Assembly (NCBI GenBank): GCA_016125425.1 | Contig: WGLT01000012.1 | Coordinates: forward strand, 62,001 to 126,000 | Direction: 5' to 3' | DNA from: Alphaproteobacteria bacterium | Lineage (GTDB): Bacteria > Pseudomonadota > Alphaproteobacteria > Caulobacterales > Parvularculaceae | Length of the DNA: 64,000 nucleotides | Part shown: piece by piece, positions 1 through 10,167 of the stretch | Numbering within the stretch: position 1 is the stretch's first letter | Layout of the letters: each line of letters opens with the position of its first letter | Translations under genes and position numbers: made by a program | The notes under the pieces: generated by a model | What the model saw: the letters and a program-made list of their open reading frames with translations, nothing else | Databases searched by the model: none | What the model was told of the DNA's origin: nothing

Positions 1-1373
1 AATCGGGCCATTACGGGCCGATCGTCATCGATCCGAAGGAAGAAGACCCCGTCGCCTATGACCGCGAGCATGTGATCGTCCTTTCCGACTGGACATTCAT
101 GAAACCGGAGCGGCTGTTCTCCAAACTCAAGAAGAACGCCGAAAGCTTCAATTTCGAAAAGCGCACGCTCGGCGATTTCATGCGCGACGCCGGCCGCGAC
201 GGTCTTGGCCCGACACTGAAAGAGCGCGCCATGTGGGGCGAAATGCGGATGAGCCCCGCGGACATCGCCGATATCGGCGGCGCGACTTACGCCTATCTCG
301 TCAACGGCCGCGGGCCGGCGGCGAACTGGACCGGGCTGTTCTCGCCGGGCGAGCGCGTGCGCCTGCGCATCATCAATGCGTCGGCGATGACGATCTTCAA
401 TGTCCGCATTCCCGGCCTGCCGATGACGGTCGTCGCGGCCGACGGGCAGAATGTGAGGCCGGTCGAAACCGACGAATTCCAGATCGGCGTCGCCGAAACC
501 TATGACGTCATTCTGCATCCTGAGGATCGCGCCTATGCGCTGATGGCGGAGACCATCGACCGTTCAGGCTATGCGCGCGCGACGCTTGCGCCCCGGGCCG
601 GCATGACGGCGCCCGTTCCCGCGCTCAGAAAACCGCCGCGCCTTACCATGAAAGACATGGGCATGTCGCACATGCCTATGGGCGACATGGATACGGCCGG
701 CGGCGGCATGAACGGCATGGATATGTCCGGCATGGACATGGCGCATATGGATCACGGCGCGACGGGTCACGATATGTCCGGCGGCGCCGAAAAGACAATC
801 AAGACCGGCGTCGGCGTCGACATGGTCGCAGCCGCGCCGCAAAACCGGCTGTCGGACCCGGGTCTCGGACTGGAGAATGTCGGCCATCGCGTTCTGACCT
901 ACGCCCAGCTTGAAAGCTTTCATCCGAATCCGGACAAACGCGCTCCGGGCCGCGAGCTTGAAATTCATCTCACCGGAAACATGCATCGCTATATGTGGTC
1001 CTTTGACGGCGTCAAATTCTCCGCCGTCGAAAAGCCGATCCTGTTCCATGAAGGCGAAAGGCTGCGTCTGACGCTCGTCAACGACACGATGATGTCGCAT
1101 CCCATTCATCTGCACGGCATGTTCTTCGACGTCGTCAACCGCGACGACGACAGAAAGCCGCGCAAACATACGATCATCGTCAAGCCGGGCGAGAAAGTGT
1201 CGCTCGACGTCACCGCGGACGCGGTCGGCGACTGGGCGTTTCATTGCCACCTTCTCTATCACATGGCCGCAGGCATGATGCAGACCGTTGAAGTCGCGCC
1301 GCGCGGCGCCGGCGGACATGACATGCGCGATATGCGACATATGCCGGGCATGAAGCACGGGAGCGACGCATGA
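1..1373 (+). CDS. copA: Multicopper oxidase, copper resistance protein CopA (5' end outside window)
   Basis: Periplasmic multicopper oxidase that oxidises Cu(I) and protects against copper. The frame is open from position 3, starting in the end of a type-3 copper motif (SGHYGPIVIDP), so the signal peptide and first cupredoxin region lie upstream of the window. The C-terminal copper-site motifs are intact: HPIHLHG, then HCHLLYHMAAGMM with the type-1 Cys, His and Met ligands. Between the domains (about 640-790) lies a Met/His/Asp-rich segment with repeated MDM and MGM motifs, typical of the CopA/PcoA family and likely to bind copper. The stop overlaps the copB start by four bases (ATGA), so the two are translationally coupled. 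The family call is secure; only the N terminus is unseen. Confidence 0.95.
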   Translation, partial: SGHYGPIVIDPKEEDPVAYDREHVIVLSDWTFMKPERLFSKLKKNAESFNFEKRTLGDFMRDAGRDGLGPTLKERAMWGEMRMSPADIADIGGATYAYLVNGRGPAANWTGLFSPGERVRLRIINASAMTIFNVRIPGLPMTVVAADGQNVRPVETDEFQIGVAETYDVILHPEDRAYALMAETIDRSGYARATLAPRAGMTAPVPALRKPPRLTMKDMGMSHMPMGDMDTAGGGMNGMDMSGMDMAHMDHGATGHDMSGGAEKTIKTGVGVDMVAAAPQNRLSDPGLGLENVGHRVLTYAQLESFHPNPDKRAPGRELEIHLTGNMHRYMWSFDGVKFSAVEKPILFHEGERLRLTLVNDTMMSHPIHLHGMFFDVVNRDDDRKPRKHTIIVKPGEKVSLDVTADAVGDWAFHCHLLYHMAAGMMQTVEVAPRGAGGHDMRDMRHMPGMKHGSDA

Positions 1374-2137
1374 TCCGCTTCGCCTTGACCGCTCTGCTCG
1401 CTGTCGTCGTCGCTGCGCCGGCGGATGCGCAAAACGCTGCGGACGCCTATTACGATCCGCAGGAGATGGCGGCGGCGCGCGCGATGCTGCGCCATCACCA
1501 CGGCGAGACCCCCGCGTGGTTCGCAATGGCCGACCGCCTCGAATATCAGTCCGGCGAGGGCGATCCGCTTTTTTTGTGGGATGCGCAAGGCTGGTACGGC
1601 GGCGACGTCAACAAATTCTGGTGGAAGAGCGAAGGCGAAACGGCGTTCAAAGGCGGCCTCGAGGAGGCCGAAGTCCAGGCGTTGTGGAGCCGCGCGATCG
1701 GGCGCTATTTCGACTTTCAGGGCGGCGTGCGCCGTGATGTCCGCGACGGGCCTGACCGCACTTACGCCGTGCTCGGCGTGCAGGGGCTCGCTCCCTATTT
1801 CTTCGACATCGACGCCGCGGCTTTCATCAGCGGCCATGGCGAGGCGACGGCGCGCATCGAAGTCGAATACGATTTGCTGTTGACGCAGCGTCTTATTTTT
1901 CAGCCGCGTACGGAGATAAATCTCTCGGCGCAGGACGTCCCCGAGCTCGGTCTCGGGTCCGGGCTGACCTCGGCGGAGGCGGGCGCGCGACTGCGTTATG
2001 AAATCAGGCGACAGTTTGCGCCTTATATCGGCGTCTCCTGGCGGCGCGATGCCGGTCGGACGGCCGATTTCACGCGCGCCGCGGGTGGCGCACCGGGCGC
2101 GGTTTCGTTGGTGGCGGGCGTGCGCTTATGGTTTTAA
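1370..2137 (+). CDS. copB: Copper resistance protein CopB (outer membrane)
   Basis: CopB-family outer-membrane protein, 255 residues. A signal peptide (residues 1-20, ending PADAQ) is followed by the CopB core: a short His-containing segment (RHHHGE) and then alternating beta strands with aromatic residues, ending in a terminal Phe (RLWF) as expected for a beta-barrel. It lacks the long Met-rich N-terminal repeat of Pseudomonas CopB and is close to the compact PcoB length. It overlaps copA by four bases and sits in the copper operon. It probably sequesters or passes copper at the outer membrane; the exact role of CopB is not settled in any organism. Confidence 0.9.
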   Translation: MIRFALTALLAVVVAAPADAQNAADAYYDPQEMAAARAMLRHHHGETPAWFAMADRLEYQSGEGDPLFLWDAQGWYGGDVNKFWWKSEGETAFKGGLEEAEVQALWSRAIGRYFDFQGGVRRDVRDGPDRTYAVLGVQGLAPYFFDIDAAAFISGHGEATARIEVEYDLLLTQRLIFQPRTEINLSAQDVPELGLGSGLTSAEAGARLRYEIRRQFAPYIGVSWRRDAGRTADFTRAAGGAPGAVSLVAGVRLWF

Positions 2138-2217
2138 GAACAAGAGCGCGGCGAAAATAAGCGCGCCTTATGTTTGGAAGGAAGGAAATAAGGGGCAGGA
2201 AATGAGGTGGGATCGAT

Positions 2218-2823
2218 ATGATTGAGCGCGGAGAGTTTCGAAGGTCGGCGCCGTGGATGCTGGCGGGCGCCGCGATCGTCATCGGCCTCGCCGCCGTCAT
2301 CGGCCTCGCCGCTCTTTATTCCGGCGCCGTCAATGTCGCCGCGGACGTCCCGCATTCAAAGTCTGTCTATTGGCTGCTCACTACGGCGCGCGAACGCTCG
2401 GTTGAAGCGCGCGCGAAGTCTGTCGCGGTCCCGAACGATCTTGAAGATCCCGCGCGAGTCGCCGCCGGCGCCGGTCTTTATGCGGAGATGTGCGCCGGTT
2501 GCCATCTGGCGCCGGGCGCGGAGGAAACCGAAATTGCGCAAGGCCTCTATCCGGCGGCGCCGCAACTCGCGCACGGAACGGATAAGACGCCGGCGCAGGA
2601 ATTCTGGATCATAAAGCACGGCATAAAGGCGAGCGGCATGGCCGCATGGGGCAAAACGCATGATGACGAGATGATCTGGAACATGGTCGCGTTTCTGCAA
2701 AAGCTGCCGTCGCTATCGCCGGAGGATTACAATGCGCTCGTTGCGAGCGCGCCGGAAGATCACGACGAGATGATGAAAGAACACAAAGGCGGCGATCATC
2801 ACCACGACGACAATCACGATTGA
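2218..2823 (+). CDS. Membrane-anchored class I cytochrome c
   Basis: Single-haem cytochrome c, 201 residues. An N-terminal transmembrane helix (about residues 11-37) anchors the haem domain, which has the haem-binding motif CAGCH near residue 92 and a likely distal Met ligand in KASGMAAWG near residue 140. The tail is His/Asp-rich (GGDHHHDDNHD), suggesting metal binding. The start is supported by a GAGGTGGGA ribosome site just upstream. It lies between copB and the DUF5676/Cu-ATPase genes, so it probably takes electrons from periplasmic copper oxidation or otherwise serves the copper operon; that role is inferred from position only. Confidence 0.85.
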   Translation: MIERGEFRRSAPWMLAGAAIVIGLAAVIGLAALYSGAVNVAADVPHSKSVYWLLTTARERSVEARAKSVAVPNDLEDPARVAAGAGLYAEMCAGCHLAPGAEETEIAQGLYPAAPQLAHGTDKTPAQEFWIIKHGIKASGMAAWGKTHDDEMIWNMVAFLQKLPSLSPEDYNALVASAPEDHDEMMKEHKGGDHHHDDNHD

Positions 2824-2862
2824 TGGCGAGTGCGCTGCAAACGTAAGACCATGGAGAAAGTT

Positions 2863-3114
2863 ATGAAAATAACCGTTCTCGGCAATGCGCTTTCGTTGTT
2901 TCTTCTTATCACGTTCACGTTATGCATTCTCTGGGGGCTGGCGGCGCCCGAGGGATTGCACATGCATCAGGCATGGGAGCGGATGATGCCCGGCTTCCAT
3001 TTCATCTCGCTGCAAAGCTTTTTGATCGGCGCTGTCGAAGCCTATCTTTATGGCTGGTACGCCGCGGTTGTTTTCGTTCCGCTCTATAACTTCTTCAACA
3101 GAGAAAAAGCATGA
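2863..3114 (+). CDS. DUF5676 family small membrane protein
   Basis: A protein of 83 residues with two transmembrane helices (about 5-25 and 45-70), matching the DUF5676 type found next to copper P-type ATPases. The start is placed at the third possible initiator: GGAG at 2853-2856 lies six bases before ATG 2863, whereas the upstream GTG at 2830 and ATG at 2851 lack a site. The stop overlaps the ATPase start by four bases. The function is unknown; co-occurrence suggests an accessory role in copper efflux. Confidence 0.75.
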   Translation: MKITVLGNALSLFLLITFTLCILWGLAAPEGLHMHQAWERMMPGFHFISLQSFLIGAVEAYLYGWYAAVVFVPLYNFFNREKA

Positions 3115-5381
3115 CCGGAGCAAAGCGCCAAGCCGCCCACGAGGCGCGCGGCGGCGACCGTCATGAATGCTGCGCGCCCCTCGAGGGCGGTCATCATCAC
3201 GCCGCGCCGGCGGATTCGGCGCGCGGCGGGAAATACGACACGGTTCCGCCCGGCTTTTCGGGAACGGTCTACACATGCCCCATGCACCCGCAAGTGCGCC
3301 GGACGAAACCGGGATCGTGCCCGCTTTGCGGCATGGCGCTGGAGCCTGAAGGCGTTCCGGCCGCCGGCGAAGAGGAGAACGCCGAGCTCAAAGACATGAC
3401 GCGCCGCTTCAGGGCGAGCGTGGTTCTGACGCTTCCGCTTTTCGTCTTCGCGATGAGCGATCTCATTCCGGGCAAGCCGCTCGAAACCTTCGCCGCCGCG
3501 CCATGGGCGCAATGGCTGCAATTGGCGCTCGCCGCGCCGGTGGTGCTCTGGGGCGGCGCGCCGTTTTTCGCGCGCGCCGTTCAATCGATCCGTACAATGA
3601 ACCTGAACATGTTCACGCTGATTGGCCTCGGCGTGGCGGTTGCTTTCCTCTATTCGCTGGTCGCAGTCGCTGCGCCGGGACTTTTTCCAGAAGCGATGCG
3701 CAGCCACGCCGGGCGCGTCCCGGTCTATTTCGAAGCCTCGGCCGTCATTACGACGCTTGTGCTTTTGGGGCAGGTGCTCGAACTTTCGGCGCGCTCGAAA
3801 ACCTCGGGCGCGATCCGGGCGCTGCTTTCGCTCGCCCCGCCGACGGCGCGGCGCGTCTGCGAAGACGGCTCGGAAGAAGAAGTCCCGCTCGACGCGCTGC
3901 GCAGCGGCGACAAGCTGCGCGTGCGCCCCGGCGACAAGATCCCGGTCGACGGCGAGATCATCGAAGGCCGGTCGAGCGTCGACGAATCAATGCTCACCGG
4001 CGAGCCTTTGCCGGTCGAAAAGGGGCCGGGCGATTCGGTCGCCGGCGGGACGGTGAACGGCTCGGGCGGCTTTGTCATGCGCGCGACGCGCGTCGGCGAG
4101 GACACGACGCTCGCGCGAATCGTCAAAATGGTCGCCGAGGCGCAAAGAAGCCGCGCGCCGATCCAGCGCCTCGCCGATGTCGTTTCGTCATGGTTCGTGC
4201 CGGCGGTGATGGCGACGAGCGCGCTGACATTTCTCATCTGGCTCCTTGTCGGGCCGGAGCCGCGCCTTGCCTACGCCGTCGTCAACGCCGTTGCGGTGCT
4301 GATCATCGCCTGCCCCTGCGCGCTGGGACTGGCAACGCCGATGTCGATCATGGTCGGCGTCGGGCGCGGCGCGGAGGCCGGAGTCTTAATCAAAAACGCA
4401 GAAGCGCTTGAAATACTGGAAAAGGCGGGCGTGCTGATCGTCGACAAGACCGGCACCTTGACCGAAGGCAAGCCGGCGCTGACGCGCATCGTCGCGGCGA
4501 ACGGCTTTGCAGAAAGCGATGTGCTCGCGCTCGCCGCATCTGTGGAGCAGGCGAGCGAACATCCGCTCGCCGAGGCGATCGTCAAGGCTGCGAAAGCGCG
4601 TGGCGCGACCGTCGAGTCGGCTTCGGAGTTTTCTTCCGTGACGGGCGAAGGCGCTGAAGGCGTCGTTCGGGGCCGGAGCGTCGCCGTCGGCAATGAGAAG
4701 ATGATGGCGCGCGTCGGCGCGAGCAGTCAGGCGCTCGAAGACAGGGCCGAAGCGCTGCGCGGCGAGGGCGAGACGGTGATGTTCGTCGCCGTCGACGGCC
4801 GCGCGGCGGGACTGATCGCCGTTGCTGATCCGGTCAAGAAGACGACGCCGGAAGCGGTGAGGACGCTTCACCGCGCCGGTCTGAAAATCGTGATGGCGAC
4901 GGGCGACGCGCCGGCGACCGCGCAGGCTGTGGCGCGAAAGCTCGGGCTCGACGACGTGCGCGCCGGCGTATCGCCCGAGGACAAGCGCGATCTTGTGCTG
5001 GAGCTGAAGCGTTCCGGCGCCGTCGTCGCCATGGCCGGCGACGGAGTCAATGACGCGCCCGCGCTCGCGGCGGCCGATATCGGAATTGCGATGGGAACGG
5101 GGACAGATGTCGCGATCGAAAGCGCGGGCGTGACGCTTGTGAAAGGCGATCTCCGGGGCGTGGCCGCCGCACGCGCGCTCAGCCGGGCGACCATGCGCAA
5201 TATCCGGCAGAATCTATTCTTCGCCTTTTTCTATAATGCGCTGGGCGTGCCGCTCGCAGCCGGCGTTCTTTATCCGGCTTTCGGTCTGCTCTTGAGCCCG
5301 ATGATCGCCGCGGCGGCGATGAGCTTTTCGTCCGTATCGGTGATCGGGAATGCGCTGCGGCTCAGAAAGATCCCGCTCTGA
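3111..5381 (+). CDS. Cu(I)-translocating P1B-type ATPase
   Basis: Inner-membrane copper exporter, 756 residues. The N terminus has no HMA (CxxC) domain. Instead it has a His/Cys-rich stretch (ECCAP and GGHHH, residues 19-30) and a YHS-like heavy-metal-binding domain at 54-80 (CPMHPQV, then CPLCGM). Catalytic motifs are complete: TGEPLPVEK (actuator), CPC in the membrane ([13 protein letters not shown]), [10 protein letters not shown] (phosphorylation) and [10 protein letters not shown] (hinge). Tyr-Asn in helix 7 and MSFSS in helix 8 mark the P1B-1 Cu(I) subtype. It is the last gene of the operon and overlaps the previous one by four bases. Confidence 0.95.
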   Translation: MTGAKRQAAHEARGGDRHECCAPLEGGHHHAAPADSARGGKYDTVPPGFSGTVYTCPMHPQVRRTKPGSCPLCGMALEPEGVPAAGEEENAELKDMTRRFRASVVLTLPLFVFAMSDLIPGKPLETFAAAPWAQWLQLALAAPVVLWGGAPFFARAVQSIRTMNLNMFTLIGLGVAVAFLYSLVAVAAPGLFPEAMRSHAGRVPVYFEASAVITTLVLLGQVLELSARSKTSGAIRALLSLAPPTARRVCEDGSEEEVPLDALRSGDKLRVRPGDKIPVDGEIIEGRSSVDESMLTGEPLPVEKGPGDSVAGGTVNGSGGFVMRATRVGEDTTLARIVKMVAEAQRSRAPIQRLADVVSSWFVPAVMATSALTFLIWLLVGPEPRLAYAVVNAVAVLIIACPCALGLATPMSIMVGVGRGAEAGVLIKNAEALEILEKAGVLIVDKTGTLTEGKPALTRIVAANGFAESDVLALAASVEQASEHPLAEAIVKAAKARGATVESASEFSSVTGEGAEGVVRGRSVAVGNEKMMARVGASSQALEDRAEALRGEGETVMFVAVDGRAAGLIAVADPVKKTTPEAVRTLHRAGLKIVMATGDAPATAQAVARKLGLDDVRAGVSPEDKRDLVLELKRSGAVVAMAGDGVNDAPALAAADIGIAMGTGTDVAIESAGVTLVKGDLRGVAAARALSRATMRNIRQNLFFAFFYNALGVPLAAGVLYPAFGLLLSPMIAAAAMSFSSVSVIGNALRLRKIPL

Positions 5382-5424
5382 TCGGCGCGTTGCCGCCGCT
5401 ACGCGCGGGTTTTCGCAGATCGCT

Positions 5425-7134
5425 CTAATGCGAAAAGCGGAAGTCGACGGTGAGCGGCGGGTCGAGCGGGTAAGTCGTCGGGATCGTCAGCTCTCCCGGC
5501 CGGCATTCGTAAGGATGCTTGACCACGGTGTTGGGCGGCATCGGTCCTGACTGATGCATGACGACCGCGCCGTCTTTCCTGAATTCGGTGTCTTTCAGAA
5601 TGCTGCTGTCCGAATAGGTCCGGCAAAGCTGATTGTCCGCCGTCAGACAGATCGTTCCCGAGCCGATCGCGGAGATCCGCGTCGTGATGGTAATGCCCGG
5701 ACTTGACGCCATTTCGCCGGTCGCTTCATAGGCGGCGCTTTCCGAAAAACGGCCGCCCCGCGTTATGTCGAGGTCGATCTCGCCGCGTTGCTGCGTGAAT
5801 GTCGCCGCGCCGCGCATCATTTCCGCGATGCGCGCCCAGTAAGGGTCCCACTGCGAGGCGTCGCGCACATGCCATGAGCCGACCGCGCAGGCCGGAACAG
5901 GCCCCGCGCATTCGCAGGTTTCGCAGTGCTTCTCCTCGACATCGGCGTGGATCGTATAGTCGATGAATTCCGGCGAATTGCGGGTCGACGTCAAAAGCAC
6001 GAAAATGCGTTTGGGCCCGTCGCAATCGGTTTCGGTTTCGATGACGTCGCCGGGCCGCGCGCGCGTCCAGCGACCGGGCTCGCCCGCATATCGCCAGGAC
6101 ACGGCGACGTCGTCGCCCTCCGGGCCGAGCCCGCTGATGCGGAAGCGCCTGCCCTTGTCGAGCCGCAGGATATAGGCGTCGAGAATGAAGGTCGTCGTCG
6201 ACAGCGTCAGCGCGCCGGACTCCGAAATCGGATATTGGTCGCGCGCGCCGGGTTCGGGCTGGGCCATCATTCCGCCGCCGGGGTCGGCGATCGCGCGATC
6301 CATATAGTCCTCGCCGAACTGGTGAAAACTCTCATTGAAGCCTTCGAGGGAAGACAGCGTCGCATACTGATCGTTAGGATCGCGCGAATCCGGCATGCGC
6401 TTGAGGAGCGCTATCAACGCCGGAATTCCGCGGCGGTTCGCATAGTCCTGGAAGAACAGCGCCGTGGCGTAGTCGTGATCGAACAGGACGTGGTCCTGCT
6501 GATAGGCGCTCGTCCAGTCATATTCCATATTCACGGACGGATAAACGAGACCCGAAGCCATCTCCGCCGAGCCTTCCTGCCACCAATAGGCGGCCGGCGC
6601 GTAGCGTTGCGGAAAGGCGAAGATCTGCACGCAATGAAACATCTCATGCGCGATCACCTGTTTGAATTTCGGCAGTTCGAGCGAGCCCATCGGGCCGCCG
6701 CCGTAAATCATCATATCGCAGTGGCGCGTCGGGCGGTCGGCGTCCGTGATCGCTTCGGCGGCGCCGTTGTCGGGATCGGGATCGGGATCGTCGCCGGGCG
6801 CATAGGCGACATGGATCGGATGGGTCGTCGCGCCGTCGAGAAAGCCGAGCGCGCGATATTCGCGGAGGGAGTCGCGAACGGCGTCCGCGATCGCGGCGAG
6901 GCGCGCGGCCCGCGCGCCGCGAGGCTCGGCGCCCCAGTTCGCCGGGTAATAGAGTTTGAAGTCGCTGTTCGACCCCGGCCACAGCCGGCAGCGCGCCGCC
7001 GAATCCGACGCCGCATAGGGGCCGACGGCTGACAGATCGGCGGTCGTATTGCAGTTGATGATATCCTGGGCCGCCCCGGGCCCGGCCCAGAGCGACAAGC
7101 CGAGGACCGCCAGAATCGGTTGCCAACGCATCAC
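5425..7134 (-). CDS. Secreted gluzincin-like zinc metallopeptidase
   Basis: A protein of 569 residues with a clear signal peptide (residues 1-22, cut after GPGAA). At 163-167 it has HEMFH, a match to the zinc motif HExxH, followed about 20 residues later by WWQEGSAE with a Glu at 187. That is the gluzincin spacing for the third zinc ligand. Cysteines (28, 49, 139, 168 and a cluster EKHCETCEC) suggest disulphides. The C-terminal half looks beta-rich and is not recognised. I infer a periplasmic or secreted peptidase; the substrate is unknown. The gene is convergent with the copper operon. Confidence 0.7.
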   Translation of the reverse strand: MMRWQPILAVLGLSLWAGPGAAQDIINCNTTADLSAVGPYAASDSAARCRLWPGSNSDFKLYYPANWGAEPRGARAARLAAIADAVRDSLREYRALGFLDGATTHPIHVAYAPGDDPDPDPDNGAAEAITDADRPTRHCDMMIYGGGPMGSLELPKFKQVIAHEMFHCVQIFAFPQRYAPAAYWWQEGSAEMASGLVYPSVNMEYDWTSAYQQDHVLFDHDYATALFFQDYANRRGIPALIALLKRMPDSRDPNDQYATLSSLEGFNESFHQFGEDYMDRAIADPGGGMMAQPEPGARDQYPISESGALTLSTTTFILDAYILRLDKGRRFRISGLGPEGDDVAVSWRYAGEPGRWTRARPGDVIETETDCDGPKRIFVLLTSTRNSPEFIDYTIHADVEEKHCETCECAGPVPACAVGSWHVRDASQWDPYWARIAEMMRGAATFTQQRGEIDLDITRGGRFSESAAYEATGEMASSPGITITTRISAIGSGTICLTADNQLCRTYSDSSILKDTEFRKDGAVVMHQSGPMPPNTVVKHPYECRPGELTIPTTYPLDPPLTVDFRFSH

Positions 7135-7230
7135 TCCCCCCCCGCGACGGTCGCCTCAGGTCGAAACTATAGGCGAGGCGCGCGGCGGGCGCCACCGGCG
7201 CAGCGCGAGGAAGGCCGGTCCTGACGGCTC

Positions 7231-7536
7231 TTACGGTCCGGGATCATCGCCGAGAATGCGCCCGCCGTTATTCTTGGGCGGCACGCGGCTCTTGCACTCG
7301 AAATAGCCCTGTCGCCAGCCGGCGCGATAAGCGCGGTCGTTCTTGAAGAGATATTCGTCGCGCACGCGCCTGGTCGAGAAGCTCTTCGTCTCCTCCGTTC
7401 CGGTCGTGCAGCCGTCGCCATAGCCGGCTTCATAGCTCGGTTCGTTCTGAAGCTGGCGGACCTCGTCAGAGGCGCAGGCGCCGAGAACGAGCAGGCCGGC
7501 GAAAGCGAGAAAGACGAGCGGACGCAAATTGGGCAC
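7231..7536 (-). CDS. Small putative lipoprotein
   Basis: 101 residues with an N-terminal hydrophobic segment and a lipobox (LVLGAC, Cys at 21), so it is probably an outer-membrane lipoprotein. The mature part has a repeated pattern: GYGDGCTTG, then YLFKND, then YRAGWRQGYFEC, giving two conserved-looking Cys. I do not recognise the family with certainty. It stands alone, separated by about 95 bases from the metallopeptidase gene. Confidence 0.6.
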   Translation of the reverse strand: MPNLRPLVFLAFAGLLVLGACASDEVRQLQNEPSYEAGYGDGCTTGTEETKSFSTRRVRDEYLFKNDRAYRAGWRQGYFECKSRVPPKNNGGRILGDDPGP

Positions 7537-7764
7537 GGCGTTAATCCCTTGTTTACGGCGGCGCCCCCCAGACCGCCCGGCGCCTGAATCGCCGGACTTT
7601 CGCGCTTTTGCGCGCGGGCCGCGCCCTGATGTCGGGCGCGAGCCTAGCAGGCCGGAAGGGGCTTCGTCTCTGAAAACCGTCTCCTTTCGGGAAATCCCTC
7701 ATTAACGGTGTTCCCGCTACAACGCTTTCTTGGCCTCGCCTCTGCGCGGCCGGAAGGACATGCG

Positions 7765-8937
7765 ATGACGACAATAGACGCCGCCGCCGGGCCCGAAGCC
7801 CCGGACGATGTGCTCGCTGAGGCTGCGCTCGCGGGGCCGGCCTCGCCGCGCGCGTTGCTGGTCAGGAAGCTCATCGACATTGTCGTACTGCCCGCGTCGC
7901 AAATCTCGGCCAATGAGCGCTCGCTCGCCGGCGACATTCTTCTTCAGGTTGTCGGCCGGGTGGAGGAGTCCCTGCGGGCGGAGATCGCCCGGCGCGTCGC
8001 GCGCGTGCCCGAGCTGCCTTCGGCGCTTCTGAGAATGCTGCTGCTCGACGAGCCTTTGGTCGCGCGCGAAATCCTGATCGGGGCCGAACACATCCCGGAA
8101 GCGCTCCTTATCGAGACGGCGCGTCTGGGCACGACGACGCATCGCGCGCTGATCACGCGCCGTCTCAACTTGACCACAGCCGTGGCCGATGCGCTGCTCG
8201 CTGCGCGTGAGTCCGAGATCGCGCGCCAGCTTCTCAAGCGCGACGACTTCACCCTGTCGCCGCATGCGGTCGACATGCTGGTCGCGCGCTCGACGATGGA
8301 CGCCGAATTGCCGGCCCTGCTGCTGCGGCGGCGCGAACTCGAGCCCGCGCATGGCTTCATGATGTTCTGGTGGGTCGACGGCGAACGCCGGCGGCGCATT
8401 CTCGCGCGCTTTGCGCTCAATCGCGGCGTCATTCAGGACGCGCTTGAAGATCTGTATCCGCGCGTCTTCCGTTCGCGTGTCTCCGATCCTTTCGTGAAGG
8501 AGATCTTGATCATGCTCGAGCGCCGGCACCGCCCGCGCGGCGCCAATGGCGAAGTCGTGTCCATGGATATGGTGCGGCGCACGCTGCATGTGGCGCGGAT
8601 TGATCCGTCGCCGGAAGCGGTGCAGGCCGTTGCGATGATCGCCGGGGTTTCGGTCGAACTCGCCGCGCGCGTGCTGCGCGACCCCGGGGGCGAGCCTTAC
8701 GCCGTCATGTGCAAGGCGCTCGGCATTGCGCGCGACGACTTCTTCGCCTTCATCTCCCATGACGATCAGGGCGCAGAGGGATCGTTCACCCTCGCGCGCG
8801 CGGAGGAATTACTGACGATCTTCGATTCGATGGCGCGCGACTTTGCGCGCGCGGTCCTGCGCTATTGGGACTGGGAGGGCAATCCGCGCATCGCCGGCAT
8901 CGCCCGTCTTGTCGAAGCCGACGCGCCGCCCGTCTAA
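7765..8937 (+). CDS. DUF2336 domain-containing protein
   Basis: Cytoplasmic, all-helical protein of 390 residues matching the alphaproteobacterial DUF2336 family (function unknown), with the repeated helical pattern and the segment LVRKLIDIVV near the N terminus. The start is set at ATG 7765 because GGAAGGA lies six bases upstream. An upstream in-frame start at 7708 would add 19 residues but has no ribosome site. The stop is two bases from the convergent GST stop, so the two transcripts must overlap or terminate inside each other. Confidence 0.8.
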   Translation: MTTIDAAAGPEAPDDVLAEAALAGPASPRALLVRKLIDIVVLPASQISANERSLAGDILLQVVGRVEESLRAEIARRVARVPELPSALLRMLLLDEPLVAREILIGAEHIPEALLIETARLGTTTHRALITRRLNLTTAVADALLAARESEIARQLLKRDDFTLSPHAVDMLVARSTMDAELPALLLRRRELEPAHGFMMFWWVDGERRRRILARFALNRGVIQDALEDLYPRVFRSRVSDPFVKEILIMLERRHRPRGANGEVVSMDMVRRTLHVARIDPSPEAVQAVAMIAGVSVELAARVLRDPGGEPYAVMCKALGIARDDFFAFISHDDQGAEGSFTLARAEELLTIFDSMARDFARAVLRYWDWEGNPRIAGIARLVEADAPPV

Positions 8938-8939
8938 CC

Positions 8940-9581
8940 TTACGCCGCGTCCTTGAACGCCGCCATCTGGTCGGCGAGCGCCTTCTGGAAGGCGGGCCGG
9001 GCCTCGCAGCGTTTCAGATAGGCGTCGAGATTGGGGTATCGCGCGACAAGATCCGTGTGCCGCAGGATCCGAAGGACGGACGCCATCATCAGATCGCCTG
9101 CGGTGAAACGGTCCTCGAGATAGTCCTTGTCGCCGAGCCGCGCCGACAGCCGCGACAGTTTCCCGCGCGCGAATTCCTCCGCGCCTGGGCGGCGCTGTTT
9201 CGCCCATTCTTCATCGGCGTAAATGAGATCGATCACCGTCAGCGGCTGGACGGCGGGCTCGATCGTATTGAGCGCCGCGAAGACCCATTGCGTCATCAGC
9301 GCGCGGCCCTTTTCGTCGTCGGGCGAAAGCGCCGGCGACTTCTTCGCGATGTGGAGCACGATCGCGCCCGACTCGAAAAGGACGAGGCCGTCTTCTTCAT
9401 AGACCGGCACCTGCGCGAAAGGCTGAAGGCGCAGATAATCCGCGCTTTCCTTTTCTTCCAGAGTGGTGAGGCGCTCTCTGTAAGGAAGCCCCGCCTCCTC
9501 AAGCGCCCAGCGCACGCGGTGGTCGCGGACGAGACCCTGCGCGAACGGCGGCGCCCAGCGATAGGCTGTGACGGTGATCAT
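8940..9581 (-). CDS. Glutathione S-transferase family protein
   Basis: 213 residues. The N-terminal thioredoxin-like domain shows the cis-Pro region (PFAQVPVYEEDG) and the glutathione gamma-Glu contact pattern LFESGAIVLHIA. The all-alpha C-terminal domain ends with ARYPNLDAYLKRCEARPAF, typical of bacterial GSTs. The start is placed at ATG 9581 because GGAGAAA is correctly spaced before it. It is the last gene of the MarR-led run, 22 bases after DUF1993, which suggests detoxification of an electrophile. Confidence 0.9.
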   Translation of the reverse strand: MITVTAYRWAPPFAQGLVRDHRVRWALEEAGLPYRERLTTLEEKESADYLRLQPFAQVPVYEEDGLVLFESGAIVLHIAKKSPALSPDDEKGRALMTQWVFAALNTIEPAVQPLTVIDLIYADEEWAKQRRPGAEEFARGKLSRLSARLGDKDYLEDRFTAGDLMMASVLRILRHTDLVARYPNLDAYLKRCEARPAFQKALADQMAAFKDAA

Positions 9582-9603
9582 GACTTTCTCCGTTTGGGGT
9601 TGG

Positions 9604-10134
9604 TTATTCGTGGATGTGCGGGCCCGCGACCTCAGCGAGATAATCGCGCTTGCCAAGCGGAACGCCGTTATGGCGAAGGATGTCGTAGGCGGTGACGACG
9701 TGAAAATAAAAATGCGGCAGCGTCCAGTCGCGCAAATAGTGAAACCCGTCCGCTTCGAAAACGTAATTTTCGATCAGCGGGAAGGAGACGCCGCGCGCCT
9801 CGCCGCCTTCGAAATCGGAGACAAGAAGGCTTTCGAGATAGTCGATCGTCCTGGCGATCCGCGCCTTCATCGAGGCGAAACTCGCTTCCGGCGGATCGAA
9901 TTTGACGATGTCGCGGCCTGCAAGGCGCGCCGCGGCGTCTTTCGCCATGTCGGTCGCGATTTCGATCTGTTTGACGAGCGGAAACATATCCGGCGCGAGC
10001 CGCGCGCCGGCGAGGACGGCCGTGTCGAATTTGCGCGTCTCGGCGTATTCTTCGGCCTTGTCCAGATAGCTGGCGAGATTGCGCAGCATCGGGACGAAGG
10101 TTTCAACGGACAGGCGATAGGGCGTCGGCGTCAT
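9604..10134 (-). CDS. DUF1993 domain-containing protein
   Basis: 176 residues, matching the DUF1993 family, whose fold resembles the DinB four-helix bundle. Visible family features are the opening with VETFVPMLRNLASYLDKA, the RLAPDMFPLVKQ segment and the ending FHVVTAYDILRHNGVPLGK. No enzymatic function is established for the family. It lies 33 bases after the VOC gene and 22 before the GST gene in a co-directional set. Confidence 0.85.
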   Translation of the reverse strand: MTPTPYRLSVETFVPMLRNLASYLDKAEEYAETRKFDTAVLAGARLAPDMFPLVKQIEIATDMAKDAAARLAGRDIVKFDPPEASFASMKARIARTIDYLESLLVSDFEGGEARGVSFPLIENYVFEADGFHYLRDWTLPHFYFHVVTAYDILRHNGVPLGKRDYLAEVAGPHIHE

Positions 10135-10167
10135 GATGTTCTTTTCTGTTGAATTTGCCGCTTGCGG

